DNA from: Alkalibacillus silvisoli
GTDB taxonomy: Bacteria; Bacillota; Bacilli; Bacillales; Alkalibacillaceae
DNA length: 64,000 nucleotides
Assembly (NCBI RefSeq): GCF_039521975.1
Contig: NZ_BAAACZ010000028.1
Coordinates: forward strand, 1 to 64,000
Reading direction: 5' to 3'
Shown here: in pieces, positions 35,664-44,542 of the stretch
How the letters are laid out: each line of letters opens with the position of its first letter
Position numbering within the stretch: position 1 is the stretch's first letter
Translations under genes and position numbers: made by a program
Notes under the pieces: generated by a model
What the model was told of the DNA's origin: nothing
What the model saw: the letters and a program-made list of their open reading frames with translations, nothing else
Databases searched by the model: none

Positions 35664-35953
35664 TGAAAGAACCAAGAGATATCATTAAGCGCCCAATTAT
35701 TACAGAACACTCTGCGGATTTAATGGCTGAGAAGAAGTACACGTTTGAAGTTTCACCAAAAGCTAATAAGACTGAAATCAAAAAAGCTGTAGAAGAAATC
35801 TTCAACGTAAAAGTAGAAAAAGTTAACACTCTAAACTTAAAAGGTAAGTTTAGAAGAATGGGTCGTTACGGTGGATATCGTCCAGACCGTAAGAAAGCTA
35901 TTGTTCAACTTACTGAAGACAGTGAAGAACTAGACTTCTTTGAAACTGTATAA
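35663..35953 (+). CDS. rplW: 50S ribosomal protein L23
   Basis: A 96-residue L23 at the tunnel exit, the docking site for trigger factor and SRP. Recognised by IIKRPIITEHSADLM, the KTEIKKAVEEIFNVKVEKVNT helix-strand and the GRYGGYRPDRKKAIV loop. Start ATG overlaps the rplD stop by one base; GGGGAGGTG lies upstream inside rplD. Confidence 0.97.
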   Translation: MKEPRDIIKRPIITEHSADLMAEKKYTFEVSPKANKTEIKKAVEEIFNVKVEKVNTLNLKGKFRRMGRYGGYRPDRKKAIVQLTEDSEELDFFETV

Positions 35954-35981
35954 TAAAAACTATTAAAAGGAGGGAAAAAAG

Positions 35982-36812
35982 ATGGCGATCAAGAAGTATA
36001 AACCAACTACAAATGGACGTCGTTTCATGACAACATTAACTAATGATGAAATTACAACGTCTACGCCGGAAAAAACCCTGCTTGCACCTATCAAAAAACG
36101 TGCAGGTCGTAATAACCAAGGGAGATTAACAGTTCGTCATCAAGGTGGAGGCCACAAGCGTAAATATCGTATCATCGATTTCAAGCGTAACAAAGATGGT
36201 ATACCAGGGCGCGTTGCTACTATTGAGTACGACCCTAACCGTTCTGCTAACATCGCGTTAGTACATTACGCTGACGGTGAGAAACGCTATATCCTTGCAC
36301 CAAAAGGTCTAAAAGTAGACCAAAAAGTAATGTCAGGTGAAAATGCAGATATCCAATTAGGTCATGCATTACCACTTAAAAATATTCCAGTAGGTACTAC
36401 AGTTCACAATATCGAACTAAAGCCAGGTCGTGGTGGACAGCTAGTACGTTCTGCAGGTTCTCAAGCGCAAGTGCTTGGACGTGAAGAGAAGTACGTATTA
36501 GTGCGTCTATCTTCAGGTGAAACACGTAGGATTCTATCAACTTGCCGTGCGACAATCGGCCAAGTAGGTAATAACGAGCATGAACTTGTTAAAGTAGGTA
36601 AAGCAGGTCGTAGTCGTTGGAAAGGTATCCGTCCAACAGTACGTGGTTCTGTTATGAACCCAAGTGATCACCCACACGGTGGTGGTGAAGGACGCGCACC
36701 TATCGGAATGCCTTCTCCTGTAACACCATGGGGCAAACCTACACTTGGATATAAGACTCGTAAGCGTAACAAGAACTCTGACAAATATATTGTACGTCGT
36801 CGTAAGAAGTAA
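35982..36812 (+). CDS. rplB: 50S ribosomal protein L2
   Basis: A 276-residue L2, needed for subunit joining and peptidyl-transferase assembly. Conserved pieces are GRNNQGRLTVRHQGGGHKR near 40, GRGGQLVRSAGSQAQ and the C-terminal MNPSDHPHGGGEGRAPIG with its essential His. AGGAGGG precedes ATG by 8 bases. Canonical length. Confidence 0.98.
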   Translation: MAIKKYKPTTNGRRFMTTLTNDEITTSTPEKTLLAPIKKRAGRNNQGRLTVRHQGGGHKRKYRIIDFKRNKDGIPGRVATIEYDPNRSANIALVHYADGEKRYILAPKGLKVDQKVMSGENADIQLGHALPLKNIPVGTTVHNIELKPGRGGQLVRSAGSQAQVLGREEKYVLVRLSSGETRRILSTCRATIGQVGNNEHELVKVGKAGRSRWKGIRPTVRGSVMNPSDHPHGGGEGRAPIGMPSPVTPWGKPTLGYKTRKRNKNSDKYIVRRRKK

Positions 36813-36864
36813 TGGTGATAAGCAACAAAAACAAGTTGCTTAAACTCGGAAGGGAGGTTTATTA

Positions 36865-37143
36865 ATGGGTCGTAGTTTGAAAAAAGGACCTTTCGCGGAT
36901 GATCATCTGATGAAGAAAGTCGAGAAGTTAAACGAAACTGACGGTAAACAAGTGATTAAAACTTGGTCTCGCCGTTCTACAATCTTTCCACAGTTCGTAG
37001 GACACACGATTGCCGTATATGACGGTCGTAAACATGTACCTGTATATGTAACTGAAGATATGGTTGGCCACAAACTAGGAGAGTTTGCACCAACTCGTAC
37101 GTTTAAAGGTCACTCTGGTGACGATAAGAAAACAAAACGCTAG
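36865..37143 (+). CDS. rpsS: 30S ribosomal protein S19
   Basis: A 92-residue S19 in the 30S head, touching S13 and bridge B1a. GRSLKKGPFADDHLMKK and FVGHTIAVYDGRKHVPVYV are diagnostic, as is the C-terminal GEFAPTRTFKGH. The 52-base gap before it is free of terminators. GGGAGG before ATG. Confidence 0.98.
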   Translation: MGRSLKKGPFADDHLMKKVEKLNETDGKQVIKTWSRRSTIFPQFVGHTIAVYDGRKHVPVYVTEDMVGHKLGEFAPTRTFKGHSGDDKKTKR

Positions 37144-37162
37144 ATGAGAGGAGGTTTGCATG

Positions 37163-37507
37163 ATGCAACAAGCCAAAGCTGTAGCTAAGACGGTTCGTAT
37201 CGCTCCTCGTAAAGCTCGTTTAGTTATCGATTTAATTCGAGGAAAAGACGTAGGCGAAGCTCTCGCATTACTAAAGCACACAAACCGTGCAGCATCACCA
37301 CACATTGAAAAAGTTTTAAACTCTGCTGTAGCAAATGCAGAGCACAACTATGAATTGGATATAGATAACCTAGTTGTTACTGAAGCATATGTAAATGAAG
37401 GTGTGACTCTTAAGAGATTCCGCCCACGTGCGCAAGGTCGTGCAAGCGCAATTAACAAGCGCACAAGCCACATTACAGTCGTGGTATCAGAAAAGAAGGA
37501 GGGATAA
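37163..37507 (+). CDS. rplV: 50S ribosomal protein L22
   Basis: A 114-residue L22 whose long beta-hairpin lines the exit tunnel near macrolide sites. Core sequence AKTVRIAPRKARLVIDLIRG and the hairpin KRFRPRAQGRASAINKRTSH are intact, so no macrolide-type deletion is seen. ATG codons lie at 37160 and 37163; the second has better spacing (about 8) from GAGGAGGT and fits the family. Confidence 0.97.
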   Translation: MQQAKAVAKTVRIAPRKARLVIDLIRGKDVGEALALLKHTNRAASPHIEKVLNSAVANAEHNYELDIDNLVVTEAYVNEGVTLKRFRPRAQGRASAINKRTSHITVVVSEKKEG

Positions 37508-37510
37508 GTA

Positions 37511-38152
37511 GTGGGTCAAAAAATTAACCCTAAAGGTCTTCGCGTAGGCGTAATCCGTGACTGGGAATCAAAATGGTACGCTGAGAATGAATACGCTGAC
37601 CTTTTACATGAGGATATTAAAATTCGTGAATATATTCAGGGTCGCTTAAAAGACTCTGCGGTTTCTCAAATTGATATTGAGCGCGCAGCAAACCGTGTTA
37701 ACATTTCAGTTCACACTGCTAAGCCAGGCATGGTAATTGGTAAAGGTGGTTCGGAAGTTGAAAACCTTCGTAACCAATTAAACCATTTAACTGGAAAACG
37801 TGTTCACATCAATATTGTAGAAGTTAAGAAACCAGAATTGGATGCAACATTAGTTGCTGATAATATTGCTCGACAATTAGAAAATCGTGTATCTTTCCGT
37901 CGTGTACAGAAGCAAGCAATCCAACGTGCTATGCGCTCAGGTGCTAAAGGTGTTAAAACACAAGTTTCTGGACGTTTAGGCGGAGCAGACATTGCACGTG
38001 CTGAAAATTACAATGAAGGAACTGTGCCACTTCACACACTTCGTGCAGACATTGACTATGGTACTGCAGAAGCTAACACAACTTACGGTAAGCTTGGTGT
38101 TAAAGTGTGGATCTACCGTGGTGAAGTCCTTCCAACTAAAACTGATAAATAA
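37511..38152 (+). CDS. rpsC: 30S ribosomal protein S3
   Basis: A 213-residue S3, part of the mRNA entry helicase. KH domain with GMVIGKGGSEVENLRNQL near 75-93 and C-terminal domain with GRLGGADIARAENYNEG and VKVWIYRGEVLP. GTG start at 37511, three bases after the rplV stop, with AAGGAGGG upstream overlapping the rplV end. Strong coupling to rplV is expected. Confidence 0.97.
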   Translation: MGQKINPKGLRVGVIRDWESKWYAENEYADLLHEDIKIREYIQGRLKDSAVSQIDIERAANRVNISVHTAKPGMVIGKGGSEVENLRNQLNHLTGKRVHINIVEVKKPELDATLVADNIARQLENRVSFRRVQKQAIQRAMRSGAKGVKTQVSGRLGGADIARAENYNEGTVPLHTLRADIDYGTAEANTTYGKLGVKVWIYRGEVLPTKTDK

Positions 38153-38170
38153 GGAAGGGGGATCAGCAAT

Positions 38171-38605
38171 ATGTTAATGCCTAAACGCGTTAAATATCGT
38201 AAGCAACACCGCACTAGCCTTAAAGGTAAGGCGAAAGGTGGAACAGAAGTATCATTCGGTGAATTCGGCTTACAAGCACTAGAAGGTGAATGGATCACAA
38301 GCCGTCAAATTGAGGCTGCTCGTATTGCAATGACTCGTTATATGAAACGTGGCGGTAAAGTCTGGATCAAAATCTTCCCAGATAAGCCAAAAACAGCTAA
38401 GCCACTAGAAGTTCGTATGGGTTCCGGTAAAGGTGCTCCAGAAGGATGGGTAGCTGTAGTAAAACCAGGAAAAGTTATGTTTGAAGTAGCAGGTGTAAGT
38501 GAAGAGGTTGCTCGTGAAGCATTACGTCTTGCATCTCACAAACTTCCAATAAAAACGAAGTTCGTAAAACGTGAAGAAATTGGTGGTGATAGCAATGAAG
38601 GCTAA
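38171..38605 (+). CDS. rplP: 50S ribosomal protein L16
   Basis: A 144-residue L16 at the A-site side of the 50S. MLMPKRVKYRKQHRTS, the conserved RQIEAARIAMTRYMKRGGK and the loop MGSGKGAPEGWVAVV are visible. ATG 38171 is 9 bases after AGGGGG; a second ATG at 38177 is less likely. The last codons overlap the start of rpmC. Confidence 0.97.
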   Translation: MLMPKRVKYRKQHRTSLKGKAKGGTEVSFGEFGLQALEGEWITSRQIEAARIAMTRYMKRGGKVWIKIFPDKPKTAKPLEVRMGSGKGAPEGWVAVVKPGKVMFEVAGVSEEVAREALRLASHKLPIKTKFVKREEIGGDSNEG

Positions 38606-38798
38606 CGAAATTAGAGAACTAACCACTGCCGAAATCGAACAAAAGGTCAAATCACTTAAAGAAGAACTGTTTAACCTACGTTTCCAACTTGCTACAGGAC
38701 AGCTAGAAAACACTGTTCGTATCCGTGAAGTACGCAAAGCAATTGCACGTATGAAGACAGTTGTTCGTGAAAGAGAACTCGGCGCTAATAATCGATAA
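38595..38798 (+). CDS. rpmC: 50S ribosomal protein L29
   Basis: A 67-residue two-helix L29 near the tunnel exit, next to L23. KANEIRELTTAEIEQKVKSLK and the RFQLATGQLENTVRIREVR segment identify it. The frame is open from 38571, but ATG 38595 fits the family; it overlaps the rplP stop by 11 bases. The Shine-Dalgarno (GGTGGTGA) is weak, so translation is likely coupled to rplP. Confidence 0.95.
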   Translation: MKANEIRELTTAEIEQKVKSLKEELFNLRFQLATGQLENTVRIREVRKAIARMKTVVRERELGANNR

Positions 38799-38817
38799 TT
38801 GAGAGGAGGTTACCTCA

Positions 38818-39081
38818 ATGGCTGATCGTAATTCTCGTAAATCATACAGTGGTCGTGTTGTTTCAGATAAAATGGATAAAACAATTACTGTTTTAGTTGA
38901 AACGTATAAATTCCACCCACTATATGGTAAACGTGTTAAATATTCTAAGAAGTTCAAAGCTCATGATGAAAACAATCAAGCGAAAAAAGGCGACGTTGTA
39001 CGCATTATGGAAACTCGTCCATTATCAGCTAGCAAACGTTTCCGTTTAGTTGAAATCGTAGAAGAAGCTGTAGTTATTTAA
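38818..39081 (+). CDS. rpsQ: 30S ribosomal protein S17
   Basis: An 87-residue OB-fold S17, a primary 16S binder. Conserved KSYSGRVVSDKMDKTITVLVE, HPLYGKRVKYSKKFKAHDE and ETRPLSASKRFRLVEI are present. GAGAGGAGG lies 8 bases before the ATG. Order rpmC-rpsQ-rplN is canonical. Confidence 0.98.
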   Translation: MADRNSRKSYSGRVVSDKMDKTITVLVETYKFHPLYGKRVKYSKKFKAHDENNQAKKGDVVRIMETRPLSASKRFRLVEIVEEAVVI

Positions 39082-39123
39082 TATAGTTCGCTCGGAATGT
39101 TTCCGAAGGGAGGTTGCAATTGT

Positions 39124-39492
39124 ATGATTCAAGAAGAAAGTCGTTTAAAAGTTGCTGATAACTCTGGTGCTCGTGAAGTTCAAACGATCAAAGTACTAGG
39201 TGGTTCTGGACGTAAAACAGCTAACATTGGTGATATCATCGTTTGTTCGGTGAAACAAGCAACACCAGGCGGCGTTGTTAAAAAAGGTGAAGTCGTAAGA
39301 GCGGTTATTGTACGTTCAAAGAGCGGTGTTCGTCGTAAAGATGGTTCATACATCCGATTTGATGAAAATGCGGCAGTAATTGTACGTGAAGACAAAAGCC
39401 CTCGCGGAACTCGTATCTTCGGACCTGTTGCCCGTGAACTACGTGAAAACAAGTTTATGAAGATCGTTTCCCTAGCTCCAGAAGTTTTATAA
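39124..39492 (+). CDS. rplN: 50S ribosomal protein L14
   Basis: A 122-residue L14 at the subunit interface (bridges B5/B8). It begins MIQEESRLKVADNSGAREV and contains GDIIVCSVKQATPGGVVKKG and RGTRIFGPVARELR. An in-frame ATG at 39097 exists, but ATG 39124 has GGGAGG 9 bases upstream and gives the normal length. Confidence 0.98.
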   Translation: MIQEESRLKVADNSGAREVQTIKVLGGSGRKTANIGDIIVCSVKQATPGGVVKKGEVVRAVIVRSKSGVRRKDGSYIRFDENAAVIVREDKSPRGTRIFGPVARELRENKFMKIVSLAPEVL

Positions 39493-39530
39493 TAGAGAAA
39501 AAAGAGCCTTGTTAAGGAGGTGCACGATTC

Positions 39531-39842
39531 ATGCATGTAAAAAAAGGCGATAAAGTTAAAGTAATTTCCGGTAAAGACAAAGGAAAAGAAGGCACAGTTC
39601 TAGAAGCTTTTCCTAAGAAGGAACGCATTGTGGTTGAAGGTGTTAACTACATGAAAAAGCACACTCAGCCTTCTCAAGAAAATCCACAAGGTGGAATTCT
39701 GAACCAAGAAGCGCCAATTCATGTTTCTAACGTGATGCCTATTGATCCTAATACAAATGAACCAACTCGTGTTGGTCATGAAGTTCGTGATGGTAAAAAA
39801 GTTCGCATAGCTAAGAAATCTGGTGAACCTTTAGATAAATAG
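39531..39842 (+). CDS. rplX: 50S ribosomal protein L24
   Basis: A 103-residue KOW-fold L24, an assembly initiator near the tunnel exit. HVKKGDKVKVISGKDKGKEG is the KOW motif; YMKKHTQPSQENPQGGI and the C-terminal KKVRIAKKSGEPLDK complete it. AAGGAGGTG precedes the ATG with good spacing. Confidence 0.98.
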   Translation: MHVKKGDKVKVISGKDKGKEGTVLEAFPKKERIVVEGVNYMKKHTQPSQENPQGGILNQEAPIHVSNVMPIDPNTNEPTRVGHEVRDGKKVRIAKKSGEPLDK

Positions 39843-39868
39843 TTTTGTGATGAAAGGAGGTCTACTTG

Positions 39869-40408
39869 ATGAACGCACTAAAAAAACAGTACAAAGAAGA
39901 AGTTGTTCCAAGTTTAATGGAAAAGTTCGAGTATGATTCAGTAATGCAAGCACCAAAGCTTGAAAAGATCGTTGTCAACATGGGTGTTGGTGATGCTGTT
40001 CAAAACTCAAAAGCGTTAGATAACGCTGTTGAAGAATTAGAGTTAATTTCCGGTCAAAAGCCAATGATTACAAAGGCGAAAAAATCAATCGCGGGCTTCC
40101 GTTTACGTGAAGGAAACCCAATTGGAGCTAAAGTAACTCTGCGTGGTGAGCGTATGTACGAGTTTTTCCAGAAGTTAATCGCAGTTTCTTTACCACGTGT
40201 ACGTGACTTCCGCGGAATTTCAAGCAAAGCGTTTGATGGCCGTGGTAACTACACATTAGGTGTTAAAGAGCAATTGATTTTCCCGGAGATTGATTACGAT
40301 AAAGTAAACAAAGTACGCGGTATGGATATCGTAATTGTTACAACTGCTGATACGGATGAAGAATCACGTGAATTATTAACTCAGTTCGGAATGCCTTTCA
40401 GACAGTAA
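39869..40408 (+). CDS. rplE: 50S ribosomal protein L5
   Basis: A 179-residue L5 that binds 5S rRNA and contacts P-site tRNA. Conserved stretches are EKIVVNMGVGDAVQNSKAL, KSIAGFRLREGNPIGAKVT, VRDFRGISSKAFDGRGNY and the C-terminal GMPFRQ. A TTG at 39866 precedes ATG 39869; the ATG has 8-base spacing from AAAGGAGG and gives the family length. Confidence 0.97.
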   Translation: MNALKKQYKEEVVPSLMEKFEYDSVMQAPKLEKIVVNMGVGDAVQNSKALDNAVEELELISGQKPMITKAKKSIAGFRLREGNPIGAKVTLRGERMYEFFQKLIAVSLPRVRDFRGISSKAFDGRGNYTLGVKEQLIFPEIDYDKVNKVRGMDIVIVTTADTDEESRELLTQFGMPFRQ

Positions 40409-40433
40409 CCTTGACCTTAAAGGAGGGAAAATT

Positions 40434-40619
40434 GTGGCTAAAAAATCAATGATCGCTAAGCAAAAACGTAAACAGAAGTTTAAAGTACGTGAATACACTC
40501 GTTGTGAACGTTGTGGACGCCCACATTCGGTCATTCGTAAATTTAAACTATGCCGAATTTGTTTCCGTGAATTAGCATACGAAGGTCAAATTCCAGGCGT
40601 TAAAAAAGCAAGCTGGTAA
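40434..40619 (+). CDS. rpsN: 30S ribosomal protein S14, zinc type
   Basis: A 61-residue type Z S14 with four zinc-ligand cysteines (CERC at 24-27, CRIC at 40-43). GTG start at 40434, 8 bases after AGGAGGG. Bacilli often keep a second, zinc-free S14 elsewhere for zinc limitation; that copy is not in this window. Confidence 0.97.
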   Translation: MAKKSMIAKQKRKQKFKVREYTRCERCGRPHSVIRKFKLCRICFRELAYEGQIPGVKKASW

Positions 40620-40649
40620 GCCCATAGCAGGGAAGGAGGTAATGAGAAA

Positions 40650-41048
40650 ATGGCAATGACAGATCCAATTGCAGATCTATTAACAAGAATTCGTAATGCA
40701 AACATGGTACGTCATGAACAGTTAGAAGTACCTGCTTCTAAACTGAAAAAGGAAGTCGTTGAAATCTTAAAGACTGAAGGTTTCATCCGTGACTACGAAT
40801 TTATTGAAGATAATAAACAAGGCGTTTTACGTCTTTTCCTAAAATACGGTGCTAATAACGAGCGCGTTATTACAGGAATTAAAAAGATCAGTAAACCAGG
40901 TCTACGTGTGTATGCAAAAGCTGAAGAGCTACCACGTGTGTTAAACGGCCTAGGAATCGCTGTTATATCAACTTCCAAAGGTGTTTTAACGGATAAAGAA
41001 GCTCGTCAACAAGCAGTAGGCGGCGAAGTGCTAGCTTACGTTTGGTAA
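40650..41048 (+). CDS. rpsH: 30S ribosomal protein S8
   Basis: A 132-residue S8, a primary binder of 16S helix 21. MAMTDPIADLLTRIRNAN at the N-terminus and the C-terminal domain GISTSKGVLTDKEAR-like VISTSKGVLTDKEAR with LAYVW end identify it. In E. coli it is the spc operon repressor. GGAAGGAGG before the ATG. Confidence 0.98.
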   Translation: MAMTDPIADLLTRIRNANMVRHEQLEVPASKLKKEVVEILKTEGFIRDYEFIEDNKQGVLRLFLKYGANNERVITGIKKISKPGLRVYAKAEELPRVLNGLGIAVISTSKGVLTDKEARQQAVGGEVLAYVW

Positions 41049-41079
41049 TCACTATTGAACAGTCAGGAGGTGTAAAGGA

Positions 41080-41616
41080 ATGTCTCGTGTAGGTCTAAAA
41101 CCAGTAGAAATTCCAAACGATGTAGAAATTAACGTAGATGGTACTTTAGTGACTGTTAAAGGCTCTAAAGGTGAACTATCACGCCAAATTCATGAAGATA
41201 TGAAAGTTAACATTGACGATAATGTTTTAACTGTTGAGCGTCCAAGCGAAAACAAAAAACACCGTTCAATTCACGGTACAACTCGTAGTAACATTGCGAA
41301 TATGATCGAAGGCGTTTCTAAAGGTTTTGAAAAAGCTTTAGAAATCCAAGGAGTCGGTTACCGTGCGCAATTGCAAGGTGAAAAGCTAGTTGTTAACGCT
41401 GGTTACTCTCACCCAGTTGAAATCGAATCAGTCGAAGGTATTGAAATTGAGTGCCCATCAAACACACGTATCCTTGTTAAGGGCATTGATAAGGAACTAG
41501 TTGGTGCGGTTGCAGCAAATATCCGTTCAATTCGTACACCAGAGCCTTACAAAGGTAAAGGTATTCGTTATGAAGGTGAACGTGTCCGTACAAAAGAAGG
41601 TAAAACTGCTAAATAA
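41080..41616 (+). CDS. rplF: 50S ribosomal protein L6
   Basis: A 178-residue L6 made of two similar domains, near the sarcin-ricin loop. SRVGLKPVEIPNDVEI, RSIHGTTRSNIANMIEGVSKG and the C-terminal RTPEPYKGKGIRYEGE are conserved. AGGAGGTG precedes the ATG. Standard length and place. Confidence 0.98.
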   Translation: MSRVGLKPVEIPNDVEINVDGTLVTVKGSKGELSRQIHEDMKVNIDDNVLTVERPSENKKHRSIHGTTRSNIANMIEGVSKGFEKALEIQGVGYRAQLQGEKLVVNAGYSHPVEIESVEGIEIECPSNTRILVKGIDKELVGAVAANIRSIRTPEPYKGKGIRYEGERVRTKEGKTAK

Positions 41617-41648
41617 TTTCCGTTAAAAGACAGAAAGGAGTGACCTAG

Positions 41649-42011
41649 ATGATTACGAAGCAAGATAAGAACGCTGTTCGTAAAAAGCGTCATGGCCGTG
41701 TTCGTCGTAATTTAACCGGTACTTCAGAGCGTCCTCGCTTGAATGTATACCGTTCAAATAAACACATTTATGCACAATTGATCGATGATCTTGCTAGTCA
41801 AACTGTCGCTAGTGCTTCAACAGTTGATAAAGAATTTAACGGTGAGTCAACAGGAAGCGTTGAGGCTGCAAAGCAAGTCGGTGAACTAGTTGCAAAGCGT
41901 GCTACAGAAAAAGGTTATAAATCAGTTGTCTTTGATCGTGGTGGTTACTTATACCATGGTCGTGTAGAAGCTCTAGCTGAAGCTGCTCGCGAAGCAGGTT
42001 TAGAATTTTAA
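41649..42011 (+). CDS. rplR: 50S ribosomal protein L18
   Basis: A 120-residue L18, which binds 5S rRNA with L5. The basic N-terminus KKRHGRVRRNLTGTSERPRL and the core VFDRGGYLYHGRVEALAEAARE are diagnostic. AGAAAGGAGTG upstream of the ATG. Confidence 0.98.
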   Translation: MITKQDKNAVRKKRHGRVRRNLTGTSERPRLNVYRSNKHIYAQLIDDLASQTVASASTVDKEFNGESTGSVEAAKQVGELVAKRATEKGYKSVVFDRGGYLYHGRVEALAEAAREAGLEF

Positions 42012-42035
42012 TTAAGACACAAAGGAGGGAAAGGC

Positions 42036-42539
42036 ATGCGTACAAAAATCGATCCAAGCAAGCTTGATATAGAAGAGCGTGTAGTTACAGTTAATCGTGT
42101 ATCAAAAGTTGTGAAGGGTGGTCGCCGTTTCCGCTTCACAGCATTAGTTGTTGTTGGTGACAAGAATGGTCATGTTGGTTTCGGTACTGGTAAAGCACAT
42201 GAGGTACCAGAAGCGATCCGTAAAGCTATTGAGGACGGTAAGAAGAATTTAATTCAAGTACCAATCGTAAATACTACAATTCCACATGAAATTCATGGTC
42301 AGTTTGGTGCTGGTAACATTTTATTAAAACCAGCTCAAGAAGGTACTGGAGTAATCGCAGGTGGCCCAGTACGTGCGGTGTTAGAACTAGCAGGTGTTCA
42401 TGACATCCTATCTAAATCACTAGGTTCAAACACACCAATCAACATGGTGCGTGCTACAATTCAAGGTTTAAGTGAACTTAAGTCAGCTGAAGATGTAGCA
42501 AAATTACGCGGTAAATCAGTTGAAGAACTGTTAGGATAA
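42036..42539 (+). CDS. rpsE: 30S ribosomal protein S5
   Basis: A 167-residue S5 at the mRNA entry and helicase centre. The N-terminal dsRNA-binding-like domain carries NRVSKVVKGGRRFRFTALVV, the spectinomycin-site loop, without an obvious deletion. The C-terminal half has GPVRAVLELAGVHDILSKS and the final KLRGKSVEELLG. AAAGGAGGG before ATG; rpmD follows 12 bases after. Confidence 0.98.
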   Translation: MRTKIDPSKLDIEERVVTVNRVSKVVKGGRRFRFTALVVVGDKNGHVGFGTGKAHEVPEAIRKAIEDGKKNLIQVPIVNTTIPHEIHGQFGAGNILLKPAQEGTGVIAGGPVRAVLELAGVHDILSKSLGSNTPINMVRATIQGLSELKSAEDVAKLRGKSVEELLG

Positions 42540-42551
42540 GGAGGGATATAC

Positions 42552-42734
42552 ATGGCTAATAAATTAGAAATCACCCTCACACGTAGTGTTATTGGTCGCA
42601 AGCAAGACCAACGTGACACAGTCAAAGCGTTAGGTTTAAATAAAATCAGTCAATCAGTCGTTCATAACGATACAGAGGCTATTCGTGGTATGATCAATAA
42701 AGTATCCCACTTAGTTGAAGTAAAAGAAGCGTAA
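42552..42734 (+). CDS. rpmD: 50S ribosomal protein L30
   Basis: A 60-residue L30. LEITLTRSVIGRKQDQRDTV and the LGLNKISQSVVHNDTEAIRGM segment match the family. AAGGAGGG overlaps the end of rpsE, so both genes are translated together. Confidence 0.97.
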   Translation: MANKLEITLTRSVIGRKQDQRDTVKALGLNKISQSVVHNDTEAIRGMINKVSHLVEVKEA

Positions 42735-42768
42735 GTGACGATTTTCGTAAAGAGGAGGTGCCAGACGA

Positions 42769-43209
42769 ATGAAACTTCATGAGTTGAAAAGAGCTGAAGG
42801 CTCTCGTAAGAAACGTAATCGTGTAGGTCGTGGAATGGCTACAGGTAACGGTAAAACTTCAGGTCGTGGTCATAAAGGACAAAAAGCACGTTCAGGCGGT
42901 AATGTACGTCCTGGTTTCGAAGGCGGTCAAATGCCTTTATACCAACGCCTACCAAAGCGCGGTTTCACGAACATTAACCGAAAAGATTATACGATTGTGA
43001 ACTTGGATACACTAAATCGTTTTGAAGAAGGAACTGAAGTAACACCAGAACTATTATTAGAATCTGGTTCAATCAGCAAGATAAAAGCAGGAGTTAAAGT
43101 ACTAGGTAATGGTAGCCTAGATAAAAAATTGACTGTTAAAGCTGATAAGTTCTCTGCTTCTGCGAAAGAAGCTATTGAAGCGGCAGGCGGTCAAACTGAG
43201 GTGATTTAA
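42769..43209 (+). CDS. rplO: 50S ribosomal protein L15
   Basis: A 146-residue L15. MKLHELKRAEGSRKKRNRVG, the glycine-rich GRGHKGQKARSGGNVRPG and the globular C-terminal domain are typical. Its stop overlaps the secY start by one base (TAATG), coupling a ribosomal gene to the translocon gene. Confidence 0.98.
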   Translation: MKLHELKRAEGSRKKRNRVGRGMATGNGKTSGRGHKGQKARSGGNVRPGFEGGQMPLYQRLPKRGFTNINRKDYTIVNLDTLNRFEEGTEVTPELLLESGSISKIKAGVKVLGNGSLDKKLTVKADKFSASAKEAIEAAGGQTEVI

Positions 43210-44501
43210 TGTTCCGCACATTTTCCAATCTATTTCGCGTAGCTGACATTAGACAGAAGATCATTTTCACCCTTGCTATACTAATCGTATTTAGACTTGG
43301 TACTTTCATTCCAGTTCCATTTGCTGATAATGAAGCTCTGACAATGATGAATGAAGTTAACGCCTTTGGGTTTATTGACACATTCGGAGGAGGCGCTTTA
43401 AGTCAGTTCTCTGTTTTTGCGATGGGCGTATTCCCATACATCACAGCTGCGATTATTATGCAGCTATTACAAATGGACGTTGTACCTAAGTTTACTGAAT
43501 GGCGTAAACAAGGTGAAATGGGCCGTCGTAAGCTAGCGCAATTCACACGTTATTTCACAGTGATTTTAGCATTCATTCAAGCAATCGGAATGTCAGTCGG
43601 ATTTAACCATTTAACTGATGGGACATTAATTGCAAATCCAACACCAATTACGTACTTAACTATTGCAGTTGTACTAACGGGTGGTACGACATTCTTAATG
43701 TGGCTAGGTGAGCAAATCACTGAATTTGGCGTAGGTAATGGAATTTCAATCTTAATCTTTGCTGGTATCGTTGCAGGAATACCAAATGGTGTTAACCAGC
43801 TTTATGAGCAATATATCTCAGGTGCTGGTGACCAGTTATTCATTAACTTAGCTGTTTTAGGAATCATTTTATTAGTCGTTATAGCTGTGATCGTTGGTGT
43901 TATTTTCATCCAACAAGCTCTACGTAAGATTCCAATTCAGTATGCAAAGAGAACAGTTAACCGTTCTCCAGTTGGAGGGCAGTCAACTCACTTACCATTA
44001 AAGGTAAATGCAGCGGGAGTTATTCCAATCATATTTGCTATTTCGTTTATCATTGCACCTCAGACAATTTCAGGATTCTTTGAAGGTAACGAATTCGCAC
44101 AAACAATGGCTTGGGTGTTTGATTACACAGAGCCAGTTGGAATGGTGATCTACTTTGCTTTAATCATTGCGTTTACGTATTTCTACACATTTGTTCAAGT
44201 TAATCCTGAGCAAATGGCAGAAAACCTACAGAAACAAGGCGGTTATGTTCCAGGAATTCGTCCTGGTAAAAATACAGAGACGTATTTAACACGTGTTATG
44301 TACCGCTTAACGTTCGTTGGGGCATTGTTCTTAGCTGTCGTTGCAATCTTCCCGATCATTTTAGGTAGTATTGCAAACCTTCCAGCAGCCGTTCAAATTG
44401 GTGGAACAAGTCTACTAATCGTTGTAGGTGTAGCGCTAAATACAATGAAGCAGCTAGAAAGTCAATTAGTAAAGCGTCACTATCGTGGCTTTATTAAATA
44501 A
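43209..44501 (+). CDS. secY: SecY, protein translocase channel
   Basis: A 430-residue membrane channel with ten hydrophobic segments. Family signatures are FRLGTFIPVPFAD in the first segment, MGVFPYITAAIIMQLLQM, GEQITEFGVGNGISILIFAGI and the cytosolic loop GKNTETYLTRVMYRLT. Works with SecE (16.8 kb here) and SecA. Overlaps rplO by one base. Confidence 0.98.
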   Translation: MFRTFSNLFRVADIRQKIIFTLAILIVFRLGTFIPVPFADNEALTMMNEVNAFGFIDTFGGGALSQFSVFAMGVFPYITAAIIMQLLQMDVVPKFTEWRKQGEMGRRKLAQFTRYFTVILAFIQAIGMSVGFNHLTDGTLIANPTPITYLTIAVVLTGGTTFLMWLGEQITEFGVGNGISILIFAGIVAGIPNGVNQLYEQYISGAGDQLFINLAVLGIILLVVIAVIVGVIFIQQALRKIPIQYAKRTVNRSPVGGQSTHLPLKVNAAGVIPIIFAISFIIAPQTISGFFEGNEFAQTMAWVFDYTEPVGMVIYFALIIAFTYFYTFVQVNPEQMAENLQKQGGYVPGIRPGKNTETYLTRVMYRLTFVGALFLAVVAIFPIILGSIANLPAAVQIGGTSLLIVVGVALNTMKQLESQLVKRHYRGFIK

Positions 44502-44542
44502 TGCTCCGATGTTACGGAATTAACGAGAGCGAGGGGAAAGAT